Shown: one piece after another, positions 1-7,025 of the stretch
Layout: every line of letters begins with the position of its first letter
How positions within the stretch are numbered: the stretch's first letter is position 1
From: JAQVSV01 sp041667045
GTDB taxonomy: Bacteria; Elusimicrobiota; Elusimicrobia; Elusimicrobiales; Elusimicrobiaceae
Length of the DNA stretch: 11,744 nt
Direction of reading: 5' to 3'
Assembly: GCA_041667045.1 (NCBI GenBank)
Contig: JBAYFS010000063.1
Coordinates: 1 to 11,744 of the forward strand
The notes under the pieces: generated by a model
Told to the model about the DNA's origin: nothing
Seen by the model: the letters and a program-made list of their open reading frames with translations, nothing else
Database searches by the model: none
Made by a program: the position numbers and the translations under genes

Positions 1-1182
1 TACGCCGATGTTTTGCTCTGGGGCCTTGCCGTCGCTCGTTCCAACGCCGGCGGGAAGATTAATCCTTATGAAGCGGTTTTGCTCCGCTATGATTTGCCGG
101 GTTTGCCGCTTGTTGAGGTTTTGCACCGGAAACTCCTGCGAAACAGGATGAATGTGATTTTGAAACCGAATTATGGCCCTGCTATGGAGAAGGATTTGTA
201 TGAACTGGGCGACAGGAAACAGCTTGCCTTTATAGACGGCGGCCTGCTCGCGCAGACCGAAAGCCTGGGCGGGTGCATTGTGGTTCGGGCGCCGGAGTCG
301 CTCACGCATTTAAAGGGCGTGGATCCGGATAAATTCGGCGTCGCCTCCGTGGCGAGAAAACCCATGCGCGATATTATGGACAGGCGTGAGGAAAAAGGGG
401 CGTTTTCCTGGACGCTCTGCTCTTATCCCACCGCGGAACTTGCGAAACAGGCGGGGCTGCCGCTTAAGGAGTATTCCGCCCAGATCGAGAAGGCGTGTTT
501 CTTAAACGAGAAAGATCCCGTTAAGAAGTGGAAGGAAATTCTGCGCGCTTCCACGGAAATAAAAAAATGGCTTGACGCTTTGCCCATAGATGAAATTCAT
601 CTTCAGTCAAAATCCGCGGACCTGGTAATTTCGCTTGGCGAACGGCGGCGGTTTAAAGGCGTAAGCGGGCATAATATTCCGTCTTTTGAAATTTTCACCT
701 CGCCGGACTGGCGCGGCACACGGGGCGTTTTCTTCGCCGACATGCCGACCTTTGTCAGCGGGAATTTCGTGAAAGGCATAAAACTGGAATTTAAAAACGG
801 GCGGGCCGTAAAAGTTTCAGCCGAGGAAGGCGATAATTTCGTCAGGAAAATGCTGACGATGGACAAAGGCGCCTGCCAGGTCGGGGAATTTTCGCTGACG
901 GACCGCAGGTTTTCAAAAATCTCCAAATTCATGGCCGATATCCTGTTTGACGAGAATTTCGGCGGCAAATTCGGCAATTCGCACATAGCGGTCGGATCGT
1001 CCTATTCGGACACCTACGCGGGCGATGTCAAAAAGCTTACCCCGCGAATGAAGGAAAAACTCGGTTTTAACGAGTCCGCGCTTCACTGGGATATGATTAA
1101 TTCCGAGAACAAAACGGTTACAGCAACGCTTAAAAACGGCAAAAAGGTTACCATCTACGACAACGGTGAGTTCAAATACTGA
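1..1182 (+). CDS. M29 family metallo-aminopeptidase (5' end missing)
   Basis: Likely a cytoplasmic two-metal aminopeptidase of family M29 (AmpS/PepS/thermophilic aminopeptidase type), which removes N-terminal residues from peptides. The frame is open from base 1, so the true start lies left of the window; the TTG at 13 is internal. 393 codons are visible, and by family length perhaps 10-20 N-terminal residues are missing. Numbering codons from base 1, the expected metal ligands are present: Glu230 in a SFEIFTSPD motif, Glu296 in VGEF, His328 in NSHIAVG, and His362 and Asp364 in LHWDM. The Tyr-rich stretch just after His328 also fits the family. The gene ends TGA at 1182 and is followed 27 bases later by a strong hairpin. 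It runs convergently to the tRNA gene. The family call is firm; the peptide preference cannot be read from sequence. Confidence 0.9.
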   Translation, partial: YADVLLWGLAVARSNAGGKINPYEAVLLRYDLPGLPLVEVLHRKLLRNRMNVILKPNYGPAMEKDLYELGDRKQLAFIDGGLLAQTESLGGCIVVRAPESLTHLKGVDPDKFGVASVARKPMRDIMDRREEKGAFSWTLCSYPTAELAKQAGLPLKEYSAQIEKACFLNEKDPVKKWKEILRASTEIKKWLDALPIDEIHLQSKSADLVISLGERRRFKGVSGHNIPSFEIFTSPDWRGTRGVFFADMPTFVSGNFVKGIKLEFKNGRAVKVSAEEGDNFVRKMLTMDKGACQVGEFSLTDRRFSKISKFMADILFDENFGGKFGNSHIAVGSSYSDTYAGDVKKLTPRMKEKLGFNESALHWDMINSENKTVTATLKNGKKVTIYDNGEFKY

Positions 1183-1209
1183 CCTGTTTGCGGGACATTA
1201 TCAAAACAG

Positions 1210-1238
1210 AAAGGCCGGCTGAAAATCAGCCGGCCTTT
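1210..1238. terminator. Bidirectional hairpin terminator between convergent units
   Basis: A 13-bp perfect stem (1210-1222 with 1226-1238) closes a three-base AAA loop. It is GC-rich in the middle and A/T at the base. It lies between the end of the aminopeptidase gene (1182) and the 3' end of the minus-strand tRNA gene (1250). The T run is short on the plus strand (TTT, then ACGTTT). On the minus strand it is better (TTTCTGTTTTGA). It can plausibly terminate both units. The hairpin is seen directly; termination is inferred. Confidence 0.85.
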
Positions 1239-1249
1239 ACGTTTAAATC

Positions 1250-1323
1250 TGGAGCGGGCGATGGGAATCGAACCCACGTATCAACCTTGGCAAGGTTGTG
1301 TTCTACCATTGAACTACGCCCGC
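1250..1323 (-). tRNA. tRNA-Gly (anticodon GCC)
   Basis: The minus strand folds as a complete tRNA. The acceptor stem is 7 bp, GCGGGCG pairing with CGCCCGC. The D arm is GTTCAATGGTAGAAC. The anticodon stem CAACC/GGTTG carries the 7-base loop TTGCCAA with anticodon GCC. The T arm is TGGGTTCGATTCCCA. The discriminator base is T, and the 3' CCA is encoded (1250-1252 on the plus strand read TGG). The anticodon reads glycine codons GGC and GGU. The gene has its own promoter just upstream and a hairpin 12 bases past its 3' end, so it is probably a monocistronic tRNA unit. Confidence 0.97.
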
Positions 1324-1334
1324 GCTACACTACT

Positions 1335-1364
1335 ATTATAACAAACTATTTTCACATTTTTCAA
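1335..1364 (-). promoter_or_regulatory. Sigma-70-type promoter of tRNA-Gly
   Basis: On the minus strand a TTGAAA -35 box (1364-1359) is followed after 18 bases by a perfect TATAAT -10 box (1340-1335). The -10 is preceded by TGT, giving the extended form TGnTATAAT. The predicted start near 1328 leaves about five bases before the mature tRNA 5' end. The -35 overlaps the stop codon of the upstream membrane-protein gene. This is the clearest promoter in the window and shows what the host's housekeeping promoters look like. Confidence 0.8.
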
Positions 1365-2353
1365 CAGAATCCGTTTTGTTCCGGTTTCCAGGGTATGCTC
1401 TGCAGCTCGGTTTTTATGTAATGCAGTACCGCCGGAGCGAGCAGAATGCCTGGCACGCCCATAACAATATCGCCCAAAAGCAGCGCCAGCAGCATCTGCC
1501 ACATCGGCATGTTTATGCTTGAACCCATGATCTTGCTGTTTAAAAAGTATTCCATTTTGTGAATGAACATCAGGAACAGGAGTGCGAAGGTGGCCTCGAT
1601 TACCGAAAGGCCCAGCGCGGTGACTACGATAACTGTGTTTGTGATGATATTGCCCAAAATGGGGATAATGCCGATTACGAAGGTCATCGTGGTAAGAAAT
1701 CCCACATGCGGCAGGCCCAGCGCGGATATGAACATCAGCGTCAGCACGGTGTTGATGGACGAGATGATAAGTTGCGCGCCGAAAACTTTTTCAAAACTGC
1801 GCATGAAAAGGAAAATGCGGGCGTTCACTTCTTTTCTCACCGCGTCAAAGAGATTGGCCTGGTATTGCGGAGTTTTGCCCGCGGTGAAAAAAAGAATCGC
1901 GGCGACAATGCCTATTATCGTGTGAAAAACGCCGCGCGTCAGCACGGTGCTTGTTTTCGTGATTTCCATGAAATGGGACGGCAGCCTGCTGTTTATCATT
2001 ACGCGCAGGTCCTGAAAGTCCGTGAACGGAATGGTTATGCCGTAGCGCTGGCCCAGCTGGATCAGTTTGGGGAGCGACTCGTCAATAATCCTGGGAAGTG
2101 TAAGCAGTGTCTGGCTTATAAAACGGGTGAAGACAACCGCCAATACTATGGCGACGATGGAAAACACCGTGGCGGAGATCAGCCGGGCGGCGCGTTTCGG
2201 TATTTTTTTTATCCGTATTATCTGCCGGTAAAAGATATCCATTATCATGAACGCGAACAGGCCTGCCAGAAAAACGTGCCCGACCCGGAATATTATTATT
2301 CCGGCCAGGAAACAGGCTACAACCGCATAGGATATTTTAACGGCAAATGTCAT
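1361..2353 (-). CDS. AI-2E/PerM family membrane protein
   Basis: This 330-residue polytopic inner-membrane protein belongs to the AI-2E transporter (TqsA/YdiK/PerM) family. Family members are putative exporters or permeases; few have a proven substrate and the AI-2 link holds for only some. The usual layout is visible. There are hydrophobic pairs at about 5-45 and 60-80, then a soluble amphipathic stretch (about 85-140) and a segment at 143-160. A linker follows, then helices at about 192-215 and 222-250, and a pair near 255-270 and 285-312. Family-typical motifs are GIIPILGN at 228-235 and the segment at 265-283 (HKMEYFLNSKIMGSSINMP). The length is close to typical (about 340). No Shine-Dalgarno precedes the ATG at 2353, and an extended -10-like box ends six bases before it. 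The gene diverges from the glycan operon, and the tRNA gene lies downstream on the same strand. Substrate unknown. Confidence 0.88.
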   Translation of the reverse strand: MTFAVKISYAVVACFLAGIIIFRVGHVFLAGLFAFMIMDIFYRQIIRIKKIPKRAARLISATVFSIVAIVLAVVFTRFISQTLLTLPRIIDESLPKLIQLGQRYGITIPFTDFQDLRVMINSRLPSHFMEITKTSTVLTRGVFHTIIGIVAAILFFTAGKTPQYQANLFDAVRKEVNARIFLFMRSFEKVFGAQLIISSINTVLTLMFISALGLPHVGFLTTMTFVIGIIPILGNIITNTVIVVTALGLSVIEATFALLFLMFIHKMEYFLNSKIMGSSINMPMWQMLLALLLGDIVMGVPGILLAPAVLHYIKTELQSIPWKPEQNGFC

Positions 2354-2359
2354 AGATGT

Positions 2360-2368
2360 AGAATAGCA
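2360..2368 (-). promoter_or_regulatory. Extended -10-like box directly before the AI-2E-family start
   Basis: The minus strand reads TGCTATTCT (2368-2360), an extended -10 (TGn plus a 4/6 match to TATAAT). With the last base at position -7, transcription would start at 2353, the A of the ATG. There is no Shine-Dalgarno and no convincing -35. This fits a leaderless mRNA. Prediction from spacing alone. Confidence 0.4.
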
Positions 2369-2401
2369 TTTTCCGGCTGTCCGCTGGTATGGTTGGTTTT
2401 T

Positions 2402-2432
2402 TTGATAGAATTAACTGTGTTTGTAATATAAC
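2402..2432 (+). promoter_or_regulatory. Putative promoter of the glycan operon
   Basis: TTGATA (2402-2407, 5/6 match to TTGACA) is followed after 16 bases by TAATAT (2424-2429). An overlapping alternative -10 is TATAAC (2427-2432, 5/6 match, spacer 19). The predicted start falls at about 2436-2439, on or next to the ATG at 2437. No Shine-Dalgarno precedes that ATG. The element sits in the 83-base divergent gap shared with the minus-strand membrane-protein gene. Confidence 0.45.
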
Positions 2433-2436
2433 TATT

Positions 2437-3318
2437 ATGAAAATACTCATCATAGGCGCGTCGGGACAGGTTGGCGGAGCCCTTTTGGGACTTTACAGGG
2501 GGGATCCGTCCGTGGAAGTTCTGGGCACATACCACTCCTATAAAATGGACGGGCTGGTTCCTATGGATATTACGGACCCCGCGTCGGTGCGCGGCGTGTT
2601 CGACAGTTTCAGGCCGGATGCGGCGGTTCTGGCATCCGCCATCAGTTCGGCTGATTATTGCGAGCAGCACCCGCAGGCGGCTTTTGGAACCAATGTGCGG
2701 GGAACTGAAAACGTGATCAATTTCTGCAACGCGTACCGCGTCAAACCTGTCTATATTTCCACGGATTATATTTTTGACGGGACCGGCGGGCCGTATAACG
2801 AAGAAGCGCAGCCTAATCCCATAAACGTTTATGGAAAAACCAAGTTGGAGGGGGAAAAAGCCGTCGCCTCCAGCGAATCAGGCCACCTTATAGTGCGAAC
2901 CGCGCTGGTGTTCAGTTATAACCCTGTTTCGCTTAACTTCATGATGAGCTTGATAAACTGTTTGGCGGCCTCGTCCGATTGCCCCGCGCCTGTTGACCAG
3001 ATTTCCAACCCCACTTATGCGCCGGATCTGGCCCGCGCCTTGCGTGCCCTTATTGATAAAAACTGCTCAGGAATCTACAATGTCGTAGGGCGTGACCGGC
3101 TGAGCCGCTATGATTTCGCCCTGAAAGCCTGTACTCTGCTGGGGCTTGATAAGCGGTTTTTGCGCGGTGTTGAAACGGCGGAGTTAAAACAGGCGGCGGC
3201 GCGTCCGCTGTTTTCGGGTCTTGATACCGCAAAACTAATCCGAGACACCGGTCATAACCCCATGATGGTTTCAGAGGCGCTGAGTTTGATCGCCAGGCTC
3301 CGGGCGGGTAAAGAATGA
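2437..3318 (+). CDS. RmlD-like NAD(P)H-dependent sugar reductase (extended SDR)
   Basis: This 293-residue enzyme belongs to the extended short-chain dehydrogenase superfamily, RmlD (dTDP-4-dehydrorhamnose reductase) group. It likely reduces a 4-keto nucleotide sugar in the cytoplasm. Visible features are the N-terminal Rossmann loop GASGQVG (7-13), the segment STDYIFDGTGGPYNE (108-122) and the catalytic pair Tyr132/Lys136 in YGKTK. Typical RmlD C-terminal segments follow (RYDFALKA near 224-231, ARPLFSGLDTAKL near 255-267). The ATG at 2437 is chosen because the first beta strand of the fold begins right after it; an in-frame codon at 2389 would add an unsupported 16-residue tail. It is the first gene of the operon and overlaps the next by ATGA. 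No rmlA, rmlB or rmlC is present, so the substrate may not be dTDP-rhamnose. The family also includes the MAT2B-like group, so the function is provisional. Confidence 0.82.
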   Translation: MKILIIGASGQVGGALLGLYRGDPSVEVLGTYHSYKMDGLVPMDITDPASVRGVFDSFRPDAAVLASAISSADYCEQHPQAAFGTNVRGTENVINFCNAYRVKPVYISTDYIFDGTGGPYNEEAQPNPINVYGKTKLEGEKAVASSESGHLIVRTALVFSYNPVSLNFMMSLINCLAASSDCPAPVDQISNPTYAPDLARALRALIDKNCSGIYNVVGRDRLSRYDFALKACTLLGLDKRFLRGVETAELKQAAARPLFSGLDTAKLIRDTGHNPMMVSEALSLIARLRAGKE

Positions 3319-4052
3319 AAAAAATAGCGGTTCTGCCCGCGTATAACGCGGAACAAACGCTTGAAAAGACCATACGGGACATCCCTGCGGGCTGTTTTGA
3401 CGAAATCATTCTGGTTGACGATTGCTCGTCGGACGGGACTGCGGACATGGCCCGCGGGCTCGGCCTCAAAGTTTTTCCGCACGAGCGCAATACCGGCTAC
3501 GGCGGCAACCAGAAAACCTGTTACCGCCAGGCTTTGCGGTCCGGCGCGGACATTGTGGTGATGATTCATCCCGATTACCAGTACAATCCCCGCATTGCCC
3601 CCCTGATGTGCGCGCTTATCGAGCAGGATATCTGCGACGTGGTTTTGGGCAGCCGCATTCGCACGCGGCGCGAGGCTTTGGCGAGCGGCATGCCGGCTTA
3701 CAAGTATCTGGCGAACCGGTTTCTTACCGCGGTGGAAAATTTATGCACCGGGCAGAATCTGGCCGAGTGGCACAGCGGCATGCGTGCGTATTCCCGCAAA
3801 ACCCTTGAAACAATTTACTGGGAGCGCAATTCGGACGATTTCGTTTTCGACGCGCAGTTTCTCGTTCAGGCCGCGAGCGCCGGGTTTAGGATAGGCGATA
3901 TCCCTGTCGAATGCAGATATTTCAGCGAAGCTTCGTCAATTAATTTCGGAAGAAGTGTGGTTTACGGTTTAAGTTCGCTGGGCATGCTGGCCAGATATTT
4001 GCTGCATAAAACAAAAATTTTACCCTGTTCTCTACTGGAAGTGAAGAAATGA
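3315..4052 (+). CDS. GT2 glycosyltransferase, polyprenyl-phosphate-sugar synthase-like
   Basis: This 245-residue family 2 glycosyltransferase is of the dolichol-phosphate-mannose-synthase-like kind. It probably moves a hexose from a nucleotide sugar to a polyprenyl phosphate at the cytoplasmic membrane face. The GT-A core is clear: PAYNAEQTL (8-16), ILVDDCSSDGT (32-42) for nucleotide binding, NTGYGGNQ (59-66), and the acceptor-side segment EWHSGMRAYSR (151-161). The position normally occupied by the DxD metal motif reads HPDYQYNP (85-92), so the first Asp is His85 and the second is Asp87. No long C-terminal membrane helices are seen, so it should be peripheral like DPM1-type enzymes. Its start overlaps the previous stop (ATGA, 3315-3318), and its stop overlaps the next start in the same way. 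The downstream GT39 enzyme is the expected consumer of its product. Confidence 0.88.
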   Translation: MKKIAVLPAYNAEQTLEKTIRDIPAGCFDEIILVDDCSSDGTADMARGLGLKVFPHERNTGYGGNQKTCYRQALRSGADIVVMIHPDYQYNPRIAPLMCALIEQDICDVVLGSRIRTRREALASGMPAYKYLANRFLTAVENLCTGQNLAEWHSGMRAYSRKTLETIYWERNSDDFVFDAQFLVQAASAGFRIGDIPVECRYFSEASSINFGRSVVYGLSSLGMLARYLLHKTKILPCSLLEVKK

Positions 4053-5992
4053 AAAAAGCGGTTTTCCTTTTCTCCGCCCTTTGGGTGTTTGCGGCGGTTT
4101 TCGCGTGGTCCAGGAATTTCGCGGGGATTTACGCTTTTGAGCTCTGGAACACGGCTTTGTTTGCCGTGTTTGCCTGTGCCGTTTACGGCGCGGGCCGCCG
4201 GCTTATCGGTGCGCGGGCGGAGGCGCTTGGCGGGAAGGGTTATGTTTTCGCGGCGTCCCTGTCGGTCGGACTGGCCGCGTTTTCCTACGCTATGGTTTTG
4301 CTGGGCGCGCTGAAACTTTTTTATCCGGTTACGGCTGTTCTTTTGTTGGGCGGGTTTTTGTGGTTCGGGCGCGCGAACATGAAGCCAGATATCACCCTGC
4401 CTGATTTTAAGGAAAATATTTTTCTTTCCGCTCCGGTTTTGCTACTTTTAGCCGCGGCCTTTTTTATCGCCTGGATGCCGCCGCACCAGTATGATTCGCT
4501 GGTGTACCACCTGGCTCTGCCGGAAATCTATACCGTCAGGCACGCGCTGGTGACGGTGCCTGACAGCGTTTTTTCCTATTTCCCCCAAAACGGGGAAATG
4601 TTCTTTACTTTCGGCCTTCTGCTGAAAAGCGATATTCTGGGGCAGATGATTGTCTGGCTCGCGCTTGCGGCGGCGTGCGTGTGGACGTACGCTTACGCTA
4701 TGGAACTTACCGGCGCCGGACTGCTGGCGGTTTTTCTCGTTGTTACGCACACGTCGGTTCTGCTGATGGCCTCGACCACTTATGTGGAAACTTTTGTGAC
4801 GCTCTGGCTTACCGCCGGAGTTATCTCGTTTCTGAAATGGGCCGGTCAGCGCGGCGGGCCGAACGCTTTTATCTGGCTTGTTTTGTCCGGCATTTTTTGC
4901 GGCGCGGGGTTCGGCACCAAGTATTACGCCGGCATTGCGATAGGGATATTGTTCCTGCTGGGCGTGTATTGTGTTTTCCGTCTGGGCACGTTCAGCGCCC
5001 GGCGGCGGACGATGCTTGAACTTTTGGGGTTTGCCGGAATCTGCGCTCTGCTGTTTCTGCCGTGGGGCATAAAGAACATAGTTTCCGTCGGGAACCCCGT
5101 TTTCCCGTTTTTCTATAAGTTCGGCGGAGGAGCCGCCGATCTGGCGAAAGGCTATTTCCGGGTTTTGAGCGAGTACGGGCATCACAACGGTTTTTTCATG
5201 AATCTGCTGCGTTTCCCGTTCCAGGCGGTTACCAGCCCGGGCAATTTCGGCGGCGGTATGGACGTGCTGGGCGGCATAGGCTGGGAATTGTTTTTCCTTT
5301 CCGTGCCGCTTATGCTGCTGGCTTTGCGCGAAAACAGGAAACTGCGTATTCTGGGCGTGTACCTGCTCGCGCACTGGTTCGTCTGGTTTGCGACCGGCAA
5401 GGTTATGCGGTTTCTGACCGTTATTGTGCCGCTTTCCTCCGTGCTGGCTGCCGCGGGATTTTACTTCGCGGCGAAAAATTACGGTTCCAGGGTCCGCGTT
5501 CTTTTGTGGACGGGGCTCGCCGTTTTCACCGTGACGAGGATACTTATGTTCGCGCATGTGCAGAACATTTTCGAGGTGCCGGGCATTCTCTCCGGAGTGA
5601 ATTCGCGACCGGAATATCTTTCCGCCAGGCTTTCTTATTATCCCTGCGCCGATTTCGTGGCGAACGAACATCTGGGTACGAAGGTCCTTTACGCCGGAGA
5701 ACAGCGCACATTTTATACCGGCGCGGACAGTGTGGGGACAAACGTTTTCCGGGTTAACGGTTTTGTGAAATGGGCAGACGCCGGAACAATAGAAACGGAA
5801 ATACGGAAAAACAAAATTTCGCGCGTCATCACCGTTGTGAAAGAGGCTGAAAGGCTCAGGCCTTACGGCACGCTGGATTTCACCGAACAGGGCCGGGCTG
5901 CGTGGATTGCGTATTTGAACGGCCTGCAGCCGCTTTACAGCGCTGATTCCTGCACCGTTTATTCGACCGGGGTGTTAAATGGAAACGACTAA
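4049..5992 (+). CDS. GT39/ArnT-like integral membrane glycosyltransferase
   Basis: This 647-residue GT-C-fold protein resembles the ArnT/PMT family, which transfers a sugar from a polyprenyl-phosphate donor to an acceptor on the outer face of the membrane. It has about ten or more hydrophobic segments from residue 4 to about 503, then a polar, probably periplasmic tail of about 140 residues. Family-like signatures are the first-loop acidic motif HQYDSLVYHLALPE (146-159, likely catalytic Asp149), the loop FSYFPQNGEM (175-184), Glu247 in TYVETF, GFGTKYYAG (287-295), PWGIKN followed by GNPVFPF (338-354), and RFLTVIVPL (454-462). GGAAG-like purines (GGAAG, 4037-4041) lie seven bases before the ATG. 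The start overlaps the GT2 stop by four bases, and the 3' end overlaps the next gene by 14. Acceptor and sugar unknown; it could modify lipid, protein or glycan. Confidence 0.82.
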   Translation: MKKAVFLFSALWVFAAVFAWSRNFAGIYAFELWNTALFAVFACAVYGAGRRLIGARAEALGGKGYVFAASLSVGLAAFSYAMVLLGALKLFYPVTAVLLLGGFLWFGRANMKPDITLPDFKENIFLSAPVLLLLAAAFFIAWMPPHQYDSLVYHLALPEIYTVRHALVTVPDSVFSYFPQNGEMFFTFGLLLKSDILGQMIVWLALAAACVWTYAYAMELTGAGLLAVFLVVTHTSVLLMASTTYVETFVTLWLTAGVISFLKWAGQRGGPNAFIWLVLSGIFCGAGFGTKYYAGIAIGILFLLGVYCVFRLGTFSARRRTMLELLGFAGICALLFLPWGIKNIVSVGNPVFPFFYKFGGGAADLAKGYFRVLSEYGHHNGFFMNLLRFPFQAVTSPGNFGGGMDVLGGIGWELFFLSVPLMLLALRENRKLRILGVYLLAHWFVWFATGKVMRFLTVIVPLSSVLAAAGFYFAAKNYGSRVRVLLWTGLAVFTVTRILMFAHVQNIFEVPGILSGVNSRPEYLSARLSYYPCADFVANEHLGTKVLYAGEQRTFYTGADSVGTNVFRVNGFVKWADAGTIETEIRKNKISRVITVVKEAERLRPYGTLDFTEQGRAAWIAYLNGLQPLYSADSCTVYSTGVLNGND

Positions 5993-7025
5993 ACTTTATT
6001 TTCTGACCATACTGCTGGCTTTTGTTCTGTCGGCGATTCTCACGCCGCTTGTCCGCTGGATAGCGATAAAGAAAAAAGTTATGGACGAGCCCGCCACCGC
6101 CATAAAAACGCACAAAATACCGACCCCCTTAAGCGGCGGGCTGGCGTTCACTCTGGCGTTTTTAATAGCGCTTCTGGTGGTGCGCCACCTGACGCACTTT
6201 CCCACCGGCACGCTGACCAAACTGCGCGCCATCATGATCGGCGGCGTCATCATGGCTGCGCTGGGGTTTATTGACGACCTGAAAAAGCCCGTCGGCCTTT
6301 CGGTGCGTACCAAATTCATTTTCCAGTTCCTGTCGGCGGGCCTGCTGGTCTTTTACGGGATACAGCTGAACTTCTTGTCACCTAACTATTTGTCGGTCGT
6401 TCTCAGCCTTTTGTGGGTAGTGGGGCTGGCTAACGCGCTTAACATTATTGATATCATGGACGGTTTTTCTTCCAGCCAGGCGGCGATAGCCGCGATGGGA
6501 TTTCTGCTTATCGCACTGCCGTCCGAGGATTTGTACGTGAATTTTGCCGCCGCCGCGCTGGTGGGCTCGGTAGCCGGATTCATTCCGTATAATCTGTCTA
6601 AGCGGTGCAAGATTTTTATGGGCGATTCCGGCAGCCTGTTTCTTGGTTTCGTGCTGGCCGCCCTGGCGATGGGCACGCGGTATGACAAAGCGAGTCCGCT
6701 CGGCGTTTACGCTCCGCTTTTCATTCTGGCGATTCCCATTTACGACACGTTTTTCGTTTCCGTTCTGCGCATGCTGCGCGGGGAATCGCCTTTTATGGGC
6801 AGCAAAGATCATTATGCCCTGCGGCTTGAGCGGATGGGGTTTACCAGGCACCAGATTGTTTCGCTGAGCGCGATTGCGGCGGCTGTGCTGTCGTTCTGCG
6901 CGCTTGTCGTTACGAAACTGCCGCTGTGGTGGGCTTTATGGGTGTATATTTTTGTCGGAGGAGAATTTTTGCTGTTAAGCGTGATAATAGCGAAAGTCAA
7001 TATGCGCGATGACCATAAACACTGA
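5979..7025 (+). CDS. WecA/TagO-like undecaprenyl-phosphate sugar-1-phosphate transferase
   Basis: This 348-residue polytopic enzyme of the MraY/WecA (PNPT) superfamily joins a HexNAc-1-phosphate from a UDP-sugar to undecaprenyl phosphate, usually the first step of a lipid-linked glycan. Signature motifs in order: an early cytoplasmic loop THKIPTPLSGGL (44-55), GFIDDLK with Asp99/Asp100 (96-102), NALNIIDIMDGF (152-163) carrying the conserved Asn and Asp residues, FMGDSGSLFLGF (213-224), IPIYDT (252-257) and a late loop SKDHYALRLERMGF (275-288) in place of the histidine cluster of MraY. About ten membrane helices are apparent, and the length is typical. GGGG at 5969-5972 serves as a ribosome site. 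The start overlaps the previous gene by 14 bases and its end overlaps the next by 17, so translation is probably coupled. The lack of a MraY-type His motif and the glycan context favour WecA/TagO over MraY. Confidence 0.88.
   Translation: METTKLYFLTILLAFVLSAILTPLVRWIAIKKKVMDEPATAIKTHKIPTPLSGGLAFTLAFLIALLVVRHLTHFPTGTLTKLRAIMIGGVIMAALGFIDDLKKPVGLSVRTKFIFQFLSAGLLVFYGIQLNFLSPNYLSVVLSLLWVVGLANALNIIDIMDGFSSSQAAIAAMGFLLIALPSEDLYVNFAAAALVGSVAGFIPYNLSKRCKIFMGDSGSLFLGFVLAALAMGTRYDKASPLGVYAPLFILAIPIYDTFFVSVLRMLRGESPFMGSKDHYALRLERMGFTRHQIVSLSAIAAAVLSFCALVVTKLPLWWALWVYIFVGGEFLLLSVIIAKVNMRDDHKH

Noticed and set aside
1188..1421. Open frame of 77 codons on the plus strand containing GNRTHVSTLARLC
   Set aside because: It is a translation of the antisense strand of the tRNA-Gly gene, a well-known false protein in databases.
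1559..2431. 290-codon open frame on the plus strand
   Set aside because: It is antisense to the AI-2E-family gene; the composition is highly polar and repetitive, with no recognisable fold.
2389..2436. Upstream in-frame start that would lengthen the RmlD-like protein
   Set aside because: The added residues do not fit the family, whose first beta strand starts right at the 2437 Met, and the codon would lie upstream of the predicted promoter.
5121..5139. 7-bp GC-rich hairpin (TCGGCGG / CCGCCGA)
   Set aside because: It lies mid-gene in the GT39 coding region with no T run; such stems are expected by chance in GC-rich coding DNA.
4448..5671. 407-codon open frame on the minus strand
   Set aside because: It lies opposite the GT39 gene, has a low-complexity composition rich in Arg, His, Gln and Pro, shows no family motif, and follows from the GC bias of the real gene.
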